The notes beneath the pieces were generated by a model. It was given only the letters and a program-made list of their open reading frames with translations. It was not told the DNA's origin and ran no database searches. The position numbers and the translations under genes were made by a program. From NCBI RefSeq assembly GCF_900114475.1, contig NZ_FOTE01000003.1, positions 124,001 to 188,000 of the forward strand: a stretch of DNA of 64,000 nt, given 5' to 3'. This DNA comes from Paenibacillus sp. 1_12. GTDB taxonomy: Bacteria; Bacillota; Bacilli; Paenibacillales; NBRC-103111. Position 1 is the first letter of the stretch. Every line of letters begins with the position of its first letter. Shown here one piece after another: positions 35,229 through 44,555 of this stretch.

Positions 35229-35397
35229 AAGTGCGGTGAATAAAGCGCGGAGGGGCCGAAAGTGTTCTGGAGAAGCGGAGCGTTCGCCTTTGTTCAACGA
35301 TTTCCACCGCTAATTCCCTTATATAATGGAGAAATCTTTGAACGACAGCGATAGGAAGAACACTTCGGCACTGTAGCGGCACTTATTCACCGCACTT
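35229..35397. mobile_element. 169-bp MITE-like hairpin element
   Basis: Terminal inverted repeats AAGTGCGGTGAATAA (35229-35243) and TTATTCACCGCACTT (35383-35397) are perfect over 15 bp. Inside, GCCGAAAGTGTTCT pairs with AGAACACTTCGGC, and GTTCAACGATTTCC with GGAGAAATCTTTGAAC, so the whole element folds as one long hairpin. It contains AGCGTTCGCCTTTGTT (35279-35294), found again at 54577. It has no coding capacity, as expected for a non-autonomous element moved by a transposase in trans. Confidence 0.7.
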
Positions 35398-35405
35398 ATA
35401 GCAAT

Positions 35406-35476
35406 TGCTTACGAAGCCAGTTTTGCTTCGCAAAACTCAGTGAATGCTTACGAAGCCAGTTTTACTTCGCAAAACT
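35406..35476. repeat. Tandem hairpin repeats before the propeller glycosidase gene
   Basis: Two 32-nt copies (35406-35437, 35445-35476) with a 39-nt period, each containing the hairpin CGAAGC-CAGTTTT-GCTTCG. They differ by one base. A degenerate third copy lies on the other side of the MITE (35185-35223). The second copy ends 5 nt before the ribosome site AAGGAGGGG of the next gene. The rest of 35142-35492 is covered by the MITE. Confidence 0.65.
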
Positions 35477-35492
35477 TTAAGGAGGGGACCCC

Positions 35493-36557
35493 ATGTACAA
35501 ACAATCATTAGATCATTTATCGGAACGGCTTTTGCCAGCTCCCAGAAATGGCGGCTTCCGAATGGAGGATTATTGGGTATGGTGCGGATCGGCAGTAAAA
35601 GGCGAGGACGGCAGGTTTCATCTGTTCGCCTCTCGTTGGCCAAAGTGGCTGCCCATGCATCCGGGCTGGTTGGTTGCATCAGAGATTGTCAGAGCTTCTG
35701 CAGATCAGCCCGAAGGACCTTATCAATTTGAGGAGGTTGTGCTGCCAGCCCGCGGAGCGGAATATTGGGACGGCAGGAGTACGCACAACCCCCATATTGT
35801 GAAACATGGAGAACTGTACATTTTGTATTACATGGGGTCTACTCATCCGCTTTCGGATCCGCTCGCTGAAGAGGAGATTACCCTCGAAGACCCTCGCGTC
35901 ATTGTAGCACGCGCTAACAAACGGGTAGGCATTGCCGTGTCCAAGAGTGTTTTCGGTCCTTGGGAGCGGAGGGATGAACCTATTTTGCATACGAGACCTG
36001 GCAGGTTTGACAGCTTCCTAACCTCCAATCCTGCCCCATGCGTCGATGAAGATGGCTCTGTGATGCTCATCTATAAGGCACGCAGGTATGAAGGTAATGT
36101 ACATGGACAGATGACTATTGGCTGCGCTCGCGCTGAGCATGTGCTGGGTCCATATCGGGTGCTGAGCGACGAGCCGGTTTTTCCGCCGGAGCGGTTTCAT
36201 GTGGAAGATCCTTTCGTTTGGAGAACGGAGCAAGGGTACGAGCTGATCGCCAAGGACATGGAAGGCACGCTCTGCGGTGAAAAACATGGCGGTATACATG
36301 CCTTTTCCAAGGACGGAACGGACTGGCAATTGTTTGATTCCCCCAAGTCGTATTCGCGGACTGTACTTTGGGATGATGGGGAGCGGCAAACGATGGGCAA
36401 CCTGGAAAGGCCATTCATCTTGTTTCAGGATGGCAAGCCGACCCACTTATTTGCAGCCATGGCCGATGGTCCTGGAGGTTTTCGTCACGCCACGCGTACA
36501 TGGAATCAAGTGATCCCCATCGGTGAGAAAAGCTTTGACGACAAAAATAAAGATTAG
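35493..36557 (+). CDS. Five-bladed propeller glycosidase, GH43/GH117-like
   Basis: 354 residues, no signal peptide. The pattern STHNPHIVKHGELYILYYMGS, then LIYKARRYEGN and ERFHVEDPFVWRTEQGYELIAKDMEG, is that of a clan GH-F/J-like beta-propeller; I cannot fix the exact family. Catalytic acids would be in the HNPHIV and VEDPF segments. It lies in the fucoside block and could remove arabinose or galactose decorations. The AAGGAGGGG site fixes the start. Confidence 0.7.
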   Translation: MYKQSLDHLSERLLPAPRNGGFRMEDYWVWCGSAVKGEDGRFHLFASRWPKWLPMHPGWLVASEIVRASADQPEGPYQFEEVVLPARGAEYWDGRSTHNPHIVKHGELYILYYMGSTHPLSDPLAEEEITLEDPRVIVARANKRVGIAVSKSVFGPWERRDEPILHTRPGRFDSFLTSNPAPCVDEDGSVMLIYKARRYEGNVHGQMTIGCARAEHVLGPYRVLSDEPVFPPERFHVEDPFVWRTEQGYELIAKDMEGTLCGEKHGGIHAFSKDGTDWQLFDSPKSYSRTVLWDDGERQTMGNLERPFILFQDGKPTHLFAAMADGPGGFRHATRTWNQVIPIGEKSFDDKNKD

Positions 36558-36594
36558 TAAATGATGGAAACCATTTTATGTTCATCGAGTTGAG

Positions 36595-36635
36595 ATCGTA
36601 AAAAAACACAAAACGGATGCAAGTTTCTCCATAGC
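36595..36635 (+). promoter_or_regulatory. Fucoside-locus upstream motif, copy 2
   Basis: ATCGTAAAAAAACACA (36595-36610) followed by TGCAAGTTTCTCCATAGC. The same two parts, TCGTAAAAAAACACA and AAGTT-n-CTCCAT-n-GCT, occur at 41641, also about 170-190 nt before a gene start. Probable AraC-type direct-repeat operator for the YesN regulator, here before its own gene. Confidence 0.6.
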
Positions 36636-36763
36636 TTGCCTCTTTGGCTTGCAGTATGCTGAGGTCATGTCAGTTAGGGCTCTATTGTACCTGCCGTCTG
36701 TACGTAGTAAACTCGAATGGAGTTTTTACGAAGTCATAAGCATGAAAAGTGGAGGCTTACAAG

Positions 36764-37780
36764 ATGAGATTGCTAATTGTAGACGATGAACCTATCATTC
36801 GCAGCGGATTGGTGAAGATGGCACAGATCTACACACACAAATTCGTTGAAATCGAAACAGCTGAAAATGGTCAGGATGCGCTGCAACGTATTGCTTGCTC
36901 AGAGCCTGATCTGCTGCTTACCGATATCCGTATGCCCAAAATGGACGGTCTGGAGCTTTGCCGACAGGTGAACGAAGCTTATCCGCATATCCTGAAGGTA
37001 GTCGTATCGGGTTATAGTGATTTTGATTATGCACAAAAATGTTTGTCCTACGGTGTTAAGCATTATTTGTTAAAACCGGTGACGCCTCCTGATTTACATG
37101 AGGTGTTCGATATCATTATGAAAAATCGCACACAAGGCCATATGGTCGTTTCCCGCTATGTGGATTGGATCGAACGGGTCGAGCAAAGTATATGGTCCTT
37201 GCAGGAGGACGAAATCGCCAAGCTGATGGCAGAGTGGAGAGAGCACTGCTCACATTTGTCCGCACAACAGCTGAAGGAACAATTACACGATGTGGCTGTT
37301 TTACTGCACAAATATTTTCAGGAGAAAAACCGCCCGCTGAGCTCCAATTTATTAGGGGAATATGGTGCAGCTTCCAAAGCTGATCTGTTTCTTGAATTTG
37401 AGGGACGCTTGCAAGCGGTCATGAACGATCTGCTGACTGCGCGTCGCGGCAACTACAAGGACCCGATGGAGGAAGCAAAGGCTTATATTGACAACCATTT
37501 GTCTTTGGAAATTTCTTTAAAAGAAGTGGCGGATATGGTGGGCATTACGCCAACCTATTTCAGCTCTCTGTTCAAAAAAGTGAGCGGTGAAACGTTCGTC
37601 AGCTACCGGATTCATAAAAGAATGGAAAAAGCGCGCGAACTGCTGTCCATCCCCCATATGCGTACGGTCGATATCGCCGCGGAGGTTGGGTATGAGGATT
37701 ATCCTCATTTTACTAAAACTTTTAAGAAAATTTCCGGTGTTTCGCCTTCGGAGTATCGCAGCTCGTTGGGAATCAAATGA
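36764..37780 (+). CDS. Response regulator with AraC HTH, YesN-type
   Basis: 338 residues. Receiver domain with DDE (7-9), phosphoacceptor D54 (LLLTDIRMPKMDG) and Lys in LLKPV; a helical linker; then two AraC helix-turn-helix units (about 235-335; SLKEVADMVGITPTYFSSLFK and VDIAAEVGYEDYPHFTKTFK). ATG 36764 with GGAGG is chosen over the GTG at 36749. It overlaps the kinase gene by 4 nt. It should activate the fucoside genes by binding the TCGTAAAAAAACACA motif. Confidence 0.93.
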   Translation: MRLLIVDDEPIIRSGLVKMAQIYTHKFVEIETAENGQDALQRIACSEPDLLLTDIRMPKMDGLELCRQVNEAYPHILKVVVSGYSDFDYAQKCLSYGVKHYLLKPVTPPDLHEVFDIIMKNRTQGHMVVSRYVDWIERVEQSIWSLQEDEIAKLMAEWREHCSHLSAQQLKEQLHDVAVLLHKYFQEKNRPLSSNLLGEYGAASKADLFLEFEGRLQAVMNDLLTARRGNYKDPMEEAKAYIDNHLSLEISLKEVADMVGITPTYFSSLFKKVSGETFVSYRIHKRMEKARELLSIPHMRTVDIAAEVGYEDYPHFTKTFKKISGVSPSEYRSSLGIK

Positions 37781-39591
37781 AAAATCTCAACCTGTACCAG
37801 AAGCTGTTTATCTCGTATCTGATTGTCATTCTTATATCCCTAACAAGTGTCGGGGTTTTTACCTACCGAACCTCCTCCAATGAGCTGGATCAACTGGTAG
37901 AGAATCAATTATCCCAGGTGGTAGGCAATGCGGTCCATCATACCGATCTGTATATACGTAATTACGAACGTTCAATGGTGTCGCTGCTCAATAGCAACGA
38001 CGTGAAGCGCTTTATCGATCTCCCCACGGGAGAAAAGGGTTTTCCTTACTATGAAATTCGCAAGCTGATCAAAGAGCTGTTGATAGAGCCGGTTTTTATT
38101 CGCAACCCGGAGATCGCCAATATTTTTATGATCAGCTTTCATGATAATGCGATGTATTTTTATAACGATTCTAATGGAGAAACGTTTGATAGTAAGCAAA
38201 TCAAGCAGCAGCTTGAATTTTTTAAACAGAATACTGAGGAAGGCAGCTTGAGTGTGCTGAATCACAGTATATTATCGGATCAGAAAAATATGATGCTTAC
38301 GCTTGTTCGGCGTATTCGCGGCCTTACGGCTACCGAGCCTAAAGGCATTCTTGCGATCGAATTGCGGGCGGCAGAGCTTTCCGAGCTGTGGAAAGGTATT
38401 GATCTGGGGAATCATGGGTATTTTTTTATTGCTGACGAGAACGGTAATTATGTATATCACCCCGATAAAAACCGAATCGGCACTGAACTGCCTGTGGAAA
38501 TACGGGACGAGGTTTTTCATGCTGGCGATAAGGCATTTACGGCAGTCATCGATAATCAAGCACAAATGTTCATGAGCCGCCGTTCCAATTATGGGAATTG
38601 GCGGCTGGTCGTATCCATGTCAGTGGAGGAGCTGCGCAAGCCGACGGACACGATTCGCACCACCACTATTGTCGTTGGCTGCTTTACGCTGATGATCGCG
38701 TTGTGGCTGGCTTTTCGGTTCGGAAAATCAATTACCGGCCCTATACGCACTCTAAAGTCAGCGATGCGCCAAACAGAGAAAGGGAACTGGGTGACCATCC
38801 CTCTCCCTGAGCACCGTGATGAGATTGTGGAGCTGATGAGCCGTTACAATCTGATGGTCAATCGGCTCTCTGAGCTGGTGGATAAGGTATATCAAGCTGA
38901 ACTCAGCGACCGTGAGAGTCGGATAGAGAGACAAAAGGCAGAGCTGCAATCGTTGCAACTGCAGATCAATCCACACTTTTTGTATAATACGCTGGAAACG
39001 ATTGTTTGTTATGCGGTGATTCGGGACTCCAAGGAAATATCCGAAATCGTAAAGGCTCTTGCCTATATGCTGCGTTATTCGGTGCAAACCAATTTGGAGG
39101 AAATTACGGTTGCTAATGAACTCAAGCATGTTCTTTATTTTCTCATGGTGCTCAGGCATCGGATCGGTCGTGAATTTGAGGTAGACGTGTCGATTCATCC
39201 AGACTATTTACTTCGCAGTATGGTGCGATTAACGCTTCAGCCCCTTGTGGAAAATGCGTTTCAGCATGCATTCCCTGATGGTGTGGAGGATTATCATTAT
39301 ATTCGGATCGATGCCGGTGAAGATGACGATATTTTCTGGGTCAGCGTGGAGGACAATGGTGCTGGCATTAAGGAAGAGCGTCTCGCGGAGGTGCGAGAGA
39401 AGCTGGGCGCTAATCGGCTTGCAGATCATGAAGAGGGTTCTTCCCAAGGCATCGGGGGCATTGGCATTGTGAACGTTCACCGTCGTATTCAAATGGTGTT
39501 CGGCGAACAATATGGATTAAAAATCGAGAGTGAGATCGATCAAGGAACGAAACTGCTCATGATCATGCCTGCCAGCAAACCAGGCAAATAA
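37777..39591 (+). CDS. Sensor histidine kinase, YesM-type
   Basis: 604 residues. One N-terminal helix (about 11-33), an extracellular dCache-like sensor (about 35-290), a second helix (about 295-315), HAMP, then the His_kinase domain with H400 in QINPHFLYNTLE and an ATPase domain with NPLVENAFQHAF and DNGAGI. It phosphorylates the YesN partner; the sensor probably responds to extracellular oligosaccharide, perhaps through the binding protein. ATGA overlap of 4 nt with the regulator gene. Confidence 0.93.
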   Translation: MKNLNLYQKLFISYLIVILISLTSVGVFTYRTSSNELDQLVENQLSQVVGNAVHHTDLYIRNYERSMVSLLNSNDVKRFIDLPTGEKGFPYYEIRKLIKELLIEPVFIRNPEIANIFMISFHDNAMYFYNDSNGETFDSKQIKQQLEFFKQNTEEGSLSVLNHSILSDQKNMMLTLVRRIRGLTATEPKGILAIELRAAELSELWKGIDLGNHGYFFIADENGNYVYHPDKNRIGTELPVEIRDEVFHAGDKAFTAVIDNQAQMFMSRRSNYGNWRLVVSMSVEELRKPTDTIRTTTIVVGCFTLMIALWLAFRFGKSITGPIRTLKSAMRQTEKGNWVTIPLPEHRDEIVELMSRYNLMVNRLSELVDKVYQAELSDRESRIERQKAELQSLQLQINPHFLYNTLETIVCYAVIRDSKEISEIVKALAYMLRYSVQTNLEEITVANELKHVLYFLMVLRHRIGREFEVDVSIHPDYLLRSMVRLTLQPLVENAFQHAFPDGVEDYHYIRIDAGEDDDIFWVSVEDNGAGIKEERLAEVREKLGANRLADHEEGSSQGIGGIGIVNVHRRIQMVFGEQYGLKIESEIDQGTKLLMIMPASKPGK

Positions 39592-39718
39592 GCAGAAAGC
39601 AAATCCTGATGGAATCTCACGAACAAGCGCGGAATGCATCTTATTGAAATAAGCTTGTTGGTATTCGGCATGCTGTGAGCGTACTTCGGACCTTCCATAG
39701 AAAAGAGGAGAACATAGA

Positions 39719-41524
39719 ATGTCTACACAAGAGGATTTGATGGATAACGCCGAAGGGGAGGAGCAGCCAGGCATAGAGCAGTTGGAAGCCGTTGACGCTG
39801 ACCATGAGGCAAGAATGGCATGGTGGCGGGAGGCAAGGGTTGGGCTATTTATTCATTGGGGCTTGTACTCACTTCCGGCCGGAGTCTGGAATGGGCAGGA
39901 AATACCTGCTTCCTATGCCGAGCACTTGATGCTTAGGGCACGTATTCCAGTGAGCGAATATGAACAAATCGCGGAACAGTTTTACGCCGATCGCTTTGAT
40001 GCGCAGGAATGGGTCCGTGCGGCTAAGCTTGCTGGCTTGGAGTATTTGATCTTTACGGCCAAGCATCATGAAGGCTTTGCGATGTACGAATCGGACGTAT
40101 CCGATTATAACATTGTCAAGAAGACGCCTTTTGCCCGTGATCCGCTCCGTGAGCTGGCTGATGCCTGCCGCGTGGAGGGAATCAAGCTGTGCATCTATTA
40201 TTCACATTCCATGGATTGGTATCATCCGGATTCCCAGGGGAATACATGGGATTATCCTCATAATATTGGCGCCTATGATGATGTAGCCTCGTGGATAGAT
40301 GATGAAGATAAACGTTCCCGCTACGAGCATTATTTGCAAACCTCAGCGCTGCCTCAGGTTAAGGAGCTGCTGGAGAAGTATGGTCCTGTTGGCCTGCTCT
40401 GGTTCGACTGCGGCCATAAGCTGACAGCTGAGCAGGGGGCTGCTTTTGTTAAGCAGGTGCGTGAGGTACAACCGGATTGTCTCATCAATCGACGGGTTTG
40501 GATGGATCCATACGGGGATTACGGCAATACCTCGGATAACCAGCCGCATGTAAGGGTTCCGCGCAAGGATTGGGAATCGATAGCCACGTTGAATGATTCC
40601 TGGGGATATAAAATTGCCGATCATAACTGGAAAACGGCAGATGTTGTTTTGCGGCAAATGATAGATGTGCTCAGCCTAAACGGTAATTTTGTTATCAATG
40701 TTGGACCGATGGGGAACGGAGCATTTGATCCCAAGTCTATGGAGCTGCTGGAGCAGATCGGTCATTGGATGCAAACGAACGGCGAAGCTGTACATGGTAT
40801 CAGTCAAAGCCCAATCGGCAAGCCACCTTGGGGCAGATGCACCATGAAGGATGGTATTCTTTACCTTCATATATTCGAATGGCCGACAAATGGGAAGCTG
40901 CTTGTTCCCGGTCTGCGCAATCCTGTCCTCAAAGCCTACGCACTGGCTGATGAAGATCGCAAGGCTTTGCCAGTCAGTCGCATTAATGATGAGGATATCG
41001 TTATTCAGGTGCCCATTAATCCGACAGCATCGACAATTCCTGTATTGGCTGTAGAATTTACGGGTGAGTGTGACACGAATCCGGTACGTTTGCTATATAC
41101 GTCTGATTATCCGAACCAATTCGGTGCGTTCGATGCGGATATTAAGGGACCTACTGTACGCTATGATACAGGCAAAAAGGATCACGATAATTTGATCAAT
41201 TGGCATAGTCTAGACGACGTGGCATCGTGGACCTTCCGGGCTAATGGACCTGATCGTTTGCAGGCTATTATGGAATACGGGGCAGCTGCAGAGGCGGAAG
41301 GGGGAAGCTTTGAGCTTTCTGTGATCTCAAAGCTTTCGGGAGAAGTCGTATCTCAGATATCGCAGACTGTGAAGGCTACCGGTGATTGGTATGAATTCGC
41401 CGCCTTCCATATCGGCAGTCTTAACCTGCCTGAGGCAGGAGATTATGTATTAAGGCTTAAAGCTTCGAGTCTGTCGAACGGAGTTTTCATATGTTTGAAA
41501 AAAATGGTTTTAGAACGCGATTAA
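39719..41524 (+). CDS. Alpha-L-fucosidase, glycoside hydrolase family 29
   Basis: 601 residues. The GH29 barrel with WWREARVGLFIHWGLYSLPA, the His pair in AKHHEGFAMY, and the nucleophile D230 in LLWFDCGH. A beta-sandwich of about 150 residues closes the protein. No signal peptide, so intracellular. It removes alpha-linked fucose with retention. Together with GH95 at 32820 it covers alpha-1,2 and other fucose linkages. A good site AAAGAGGAG precedes the ATG. Confidence 0.93.
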   Translation: MSTQEDLMDNAEGEEQPGIEQLEAVDADHEARMAWWREARVGLFIHWGLYSLPAGVWNGQEIPASYAEHLMLRARIPVSEYEQIAEQFYADRFDAQEWVRAAKLAGLEYLIFTAKHHEGFAMYESDVSDYNIVKKTPFARDPLRELADACRVEGIKLCIYYSHSMDWYHPDSQGNTWDYPHNIGAYDDVASWIDDEDKRSRYEHYLQTSALPQVKELLEKYGPVGLLWFDCGHKLTAEQGAAFVKQVREVQPDCLINRRVWMDPYGDYGNTSDNQPHVRVPRKDWESIATLNDSWGYKIADHNWKTADVVLRQMIDVLSLNGNFVINVGPMGNGAFDPKSMELLEQIGHWMQTNGEAVHGISQSPIGKPPWGRCTMKDGILYLHIFEWPTNGKLLVPGLRNPVLKAYALADEDRKALPVSRINDEDIVIQVPINPTASTIPVLAVEFTGECDTNPVRLLYTSDYPNQFGAFDADIKGPTVRYDTGKKDHDNLINWHSLDDVASWTFRANGPDRLQAIMEYGAAAEAEGGSFELSVISKLSGEVVSQISQTVKATGDWYEFAAFHIGSLNLPEAGDYVLRLKASSLSNGVFICLKKMVLERD

Positions 41525-41570
41525 ACTTGCAAAATAGATGAGCTATTGTTAATCAGAAATTTAAAGTTTT

Positions 41571-41609
41571 AAGCTGAAGCAGTCGTAATAGGGCTGCTCC
41601 AGCTTTTTT
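41571..41609 (+). terminator. Terminator of the GH29 gene
   Basis: AAGCTG-a-AGCAG / CTGCT-c-CAGCTT stem with an 11-nt loop and T6 (41604-41609). The rest of the 41525-41831 gap holds the regulatory motif at 41641. Confidence 0.75.
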
Positions 41610-41640
41610 GTTTTACCTCATCGTACAACCGTAAAAAATA

Positions 41641-41683
41641 ATCGTAAAAAAACACATATATGCTTTAAGTTACTCCATGGCTG
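41641..41683 (+). promoter_or_regulatory. Fucoside-locus upstream motif, copy 3
   Basis: ATCGTAAAAAAACACA (41641-41656), then AAGTTACTCCATGGCT (41666-41681). A -10-like TATGAT lies at 41701-41706. Nearly identical in layout to the copy at 36595; upstream of the permease genes. Confidence 0.6.
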
Positions 41684-41831
41684 CGTATACAGGGCCATAG
41701 TATGATAAATTCATCAAACAACATAGAAGTCAGGTAAGTATCAAGTGATGCCGCCCAACGGATCTGAGAGAAGAAACGGCATTCATGATCGGTACTTATT
41801 TTACTGCACTTCAAGAGAAAGGAGAGATCAT

Positions 41832-42788
41832 ATGGCTTCAAAAACGGATACTTCCGGACAAACCCTATATACGTTCCCTTCGAAAAAGGCGAAGCGCGCG
41901 TTTGTTGCTAAGCATTGGCCTTTGTATGTCATTTCGATTCCAGGATTAGTGTACTTTATCCTCTTTAAGTATGTTCCACTGTTTGGCTCGGCGATCGCTT
42001 TTCAAGATTACAATATTTTCAAGGGAATCTCCAAAAGTCCATGGGTTGGACTGGCTCACTTCGAGCGAATGTTTGCTTATGACGAATTTCTGATTATCCT
42101 GAAAAACACGCTGCTAATTGGCTTGTACGATCTTGTGTTTGCTTTTCCGATTCCTATTATTTTGGCAGTTCTGCTGAATGAAATTCGATTTAACGGATAT
42201 AAGCGAGTGCTGCAAACGGTTATTTACATGCCGCATTTTCTTTCCTGGGTTATCGTTGGAGGCATTCTGATCGGGCTTCTATCCCCAACAACAGGTGTGG
42301 TTAATCATATTATGGGGATTTTCAACATCGAACCGATTTATTTCTTGGGAGAAAACAGCTACATTCGCAGTATTTTGATCGGATCTGGTATTTGGAAGGA
42401 CAGTGGCTGGGGAACGATTATTTATCTAGCAGCGATTGCCGGCATTAATCCCGACTTATATGAAGCGGCTGAAATCGACGGCGCAGGCAGATTCCGCCAG
42501 GTTATGTCCATTACGATCCCTTCGATTTTACCTACGATCGTAATTTTGTTCCTGCTGCACATCGGTAGGTTCATGGACTTTGGCTTTGAGCGTGTATTCG
42601 TATTTTTGAACCCGCTTAACAGTGAAAATGGCGAGATTCTGGACACGTATGTGTATCGCGCAGGTCTGGTAGATCGACAATACAGCTATACAACGGCCAT
42701 TGGTATATTTAAATCATTAATCGGCCTGCTTCTTATCATGCTGGGTAACACACTAAGCAAAAAAACGACCGGAGACGGCTTGTACTAA
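41832..42788 (+). CDS. ABC sugar permease, LplB-type (fucoside locus)
   Basis: 318 residues, six membrane helices after a 35-residue cytosolic tail. The coupling loop is YEAAEIDGAGRFRQVMSITIPS. ATG 41832 with AAAGGAGAG is chosen over the ATG at 41745. Works with the binding protein at 31186 and the next permease. Confidence 0.92.
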   Translation: MASKTDTSGQTLYTFPSKKAKRAFVAKHWPLYVISIPGLVYFILFKYVPLFGSAIAFQDYNIFKGISKSPWVGLAHFERMFAYDEFLIILKNTLLIGLYDLVFAFPIPIILAVLLNEIRFNGYKRVLQTVIYMPHFLSWVIVGGILIGLLSPTTGVVNHIMGIFNIEPIYFLGENSYIRSILIGSGIWKDSGWGTIIYLAAIAGINPDLYEAAEIDGAGRFRQVMSITIPSILPTIVILFLLHIGRFMDFGFERVFVFLNPLNSENGEILDTYVYRAGLVDRQYSYTTAIGIFKSLIGLLLIMLGNTLSKKTTGDGLY

Positions 42789-42829
42789 CTTTTTAATTAA
42801 CTTAATTTCGGTCAAAAGGAGTGAGAGGC

Positions 42830-43699
42830 GTGATTCTGACAAAAGGACAGCGTTCGTTCCAGCTGTTCAACATGATCCTGCTGTTTGTGATTGGGCTCGC
42901 CATGGTACTTCCGATTTTGCATGTGATTGCACAGTCGTTCAGTAATAGCGCAGCGATCAACAGCGGGGACGTTGGATTGTGGCCTATTGGCTTTACATTG
43001 GAGAACTACCATATGATTATTAAGGATGCTTCCATCTGGGTAGCCTTCCGCAACAGCGTCATCGTTACTGTATTCGGTACATTAATCAATCTGGCAGCAA
43101 CGGCAAGCCTAGCCTATCCGTTATCCCGTCCAGAATACATTTATAGAAAATCGGCACTGCTTATTGTACTTATCACGATGATTTTTCATGCACCGCTAAT
43201 TCCTAATTACTTACTGCTCAAAAATTTAAACATGCTGAATACACTGTGGGTATTAATGATCCCGGCGGCGATTAGCGCTTATAATTTGTTTGTTATGCGA
43301 GCTTTCTTCGTGAATCTGCCTGGTGAGCTGCTGGAATCGGCAAAAATTGACGGCTGTGGTGAATTCCGCATGATCTGGAGTATCGTACTTCCTTTGTCCA
43401 AGCCGGTAATGGCCACCATGGGGATTATGTATGCAGTATCGAACTGGAATATGTATTCGCAAGCTATCTATTATATTGACAAACGTTCATTAATTCTTCT
43501 CCAGGTACGGCTGAGAGAGATCGTGATCACCGACAATATGGGAGCATCGGATGTTACTTCGGAAATGATGCAGTTCGTGTCTCCGGAAGGGCTGAAAATG
43601 GCGGTTATCGTCATTGCGACTATCCCAATTATGCTCGTATATCCTTTCCTACAGAAGCATTTTATTAAAGGGATGCTGGTTGGATCGATTAAATCTTAA
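42830..43699 (+). CDS. ABC sugar permease, LplC-type (fucoside locus)
   Basis: 289 residues, GTG start with AAAGGAG; the GTG at 42821 lies in that site. Six helices, coupling loop ESAKIDGCGEFRMIWSIVLP, typical end KHFIKGMLVGSIKS. Heterodimer partner of the preceding permease. Confidence 0.92.
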   Translation: MILTKGQRSFQLFNMILLFVIGLAMVLPILHVIAQSFSNSAAINSGDVGLWPIGFTLENYHMIIKDASIWVAFRNSVIVTVFGTLINLAATASLAYPLSRPEYIYRKSALLIVLITMIFHAPLIPNYLLLKNLNMLNTLWVLMIPAAISAYNLFVMRAFFVNLPGELLESAKIDGCGEFRMIWSIVLPLSKPVMATMGIMYAVSNWNMYSQAIYYIDKRSLILLQVRLREIVITDNMGASDVTSEMMQFVSPEGLKMAVIVIATIPIMLVYPFLQKHFIKGMLVGSIKS

Positions 43700-43739
43700 A
43701 TGATATAAAGCGCCGAATCCGTATCAGGTTTCGAATAGG

Positions 43740-43768
43740 ATCTCGTTCCTTTAAGGAGCGGGATTTTT
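43740..43768 (+). terminator. Terminator of the fucoside locus
   Basis: ATCTCGTTCC / GGAGCGGGAT stem (43740-43749, 43755-43764), 5-nt loop, T5. The following stretch 43769-44024 has no gene; no confident promoter for terB was found in it. Confidence 0.8.
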
Positions 43769-44024
43769 GTGTGTTTGCTGGTTTATCTACCGAGGAAGCT
43801 GCAGATGATTAAATTGCAAATAATCGTACGATAATGATAGAGAGTAATACTCTGGGCTGTCAGATTTTATACATGTATGAAGAATCCTATCGAAACTTGC
43901 AAAACCTTGGTGATATGTATAAAGTTAATAGTAGGGAAATGGTGGAAAGTCAAGAAAGCGTCACCTGAATTAGATATGTTGAAGACTGGGTAAACTAACC
44001 TTATTAAAATTGGAGGAAGCAAAC

Positions 44025-44480
44025 ATGAGTGCACTGAACTCGTTTCAAAATTGGTTAAACAAGGGTAAATCCAGTTTACAGGATTCCGTCAAGAAGTATA
44101 AGAACAAGGACCTGCTTGAAGCTATAGTGGCAGGATGTGCTGTTGTTGCTTCTGCAGATGGTAATATTTCAGCAGCCGAGAAGCAAAAAATGGCTGGCTA
44201 CTTGAATCATAGTGAAGAGCTGAAAGTATACAACATGAGCGATGTCATCGATCGATTCAACCATTATGCTGCCAACATGGATTTCGATGTAACCATTGGT
44301 AAGCAGGAAGCTCTGCGAGTTATTGCACCCTTCAGTTCCAAGCCGGAAGTTGGGCGCGTAATCGTTGGGGTTTGCTGCGCGATTGGTGCGGCAGATGGAG
44401 ATTTTGACGAAACAGAGAAAAATGCAGTCCGCGATATTTGTAAGGCACTTGGACTTAGCCCCGGAGAATTTGGTTTATAA
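44025..44480 (+). CDS. terB: TerB-family tellurite resistance protein
   Basis: 151 residues. An amphipathic N-terminal segment is followed by the TerB helical domain with acidic metal-binding loops (VVASADGNISAAEKQ and IGAADGDFDETEKNAV). In ter systems TerB links membrane TerC to cytosolic TerD proteins, giving tellurite, colicin and phage tolerance. ATG 44025 with GGAGG, not the TTG at 44010. First gene of the ter locus. Confidence 0.92.
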   Translation: MSALNSFQNWLNKGKSSLQDSVKKYKNKDLLEAIVAGCAVVASADGNISAAEKQKMAGYLNHSEELKVYNMSDVIDRFNHYAANMDFDVTIGKQEALRVIAPFSSKPEVGRVIVGVCCAIGAADGDFDETEKNAVRDICKALGLSPGEFGL

Positions 44481-44555
44481 AATCTTGAAACCACATACGG
44501 GCAAATGCCGTATTACAGGTGAAAGATCGAGATCAAGCGAAGGAGGTATAAATAC

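Noticed and set aside
43890-43925. TTGCAA and TATAAA before terB as promoter
   Set aside because: Spacing of 15 nt is short, and no stress-sigma (SigB/SigW) consensus could be fitted; left unassigned.
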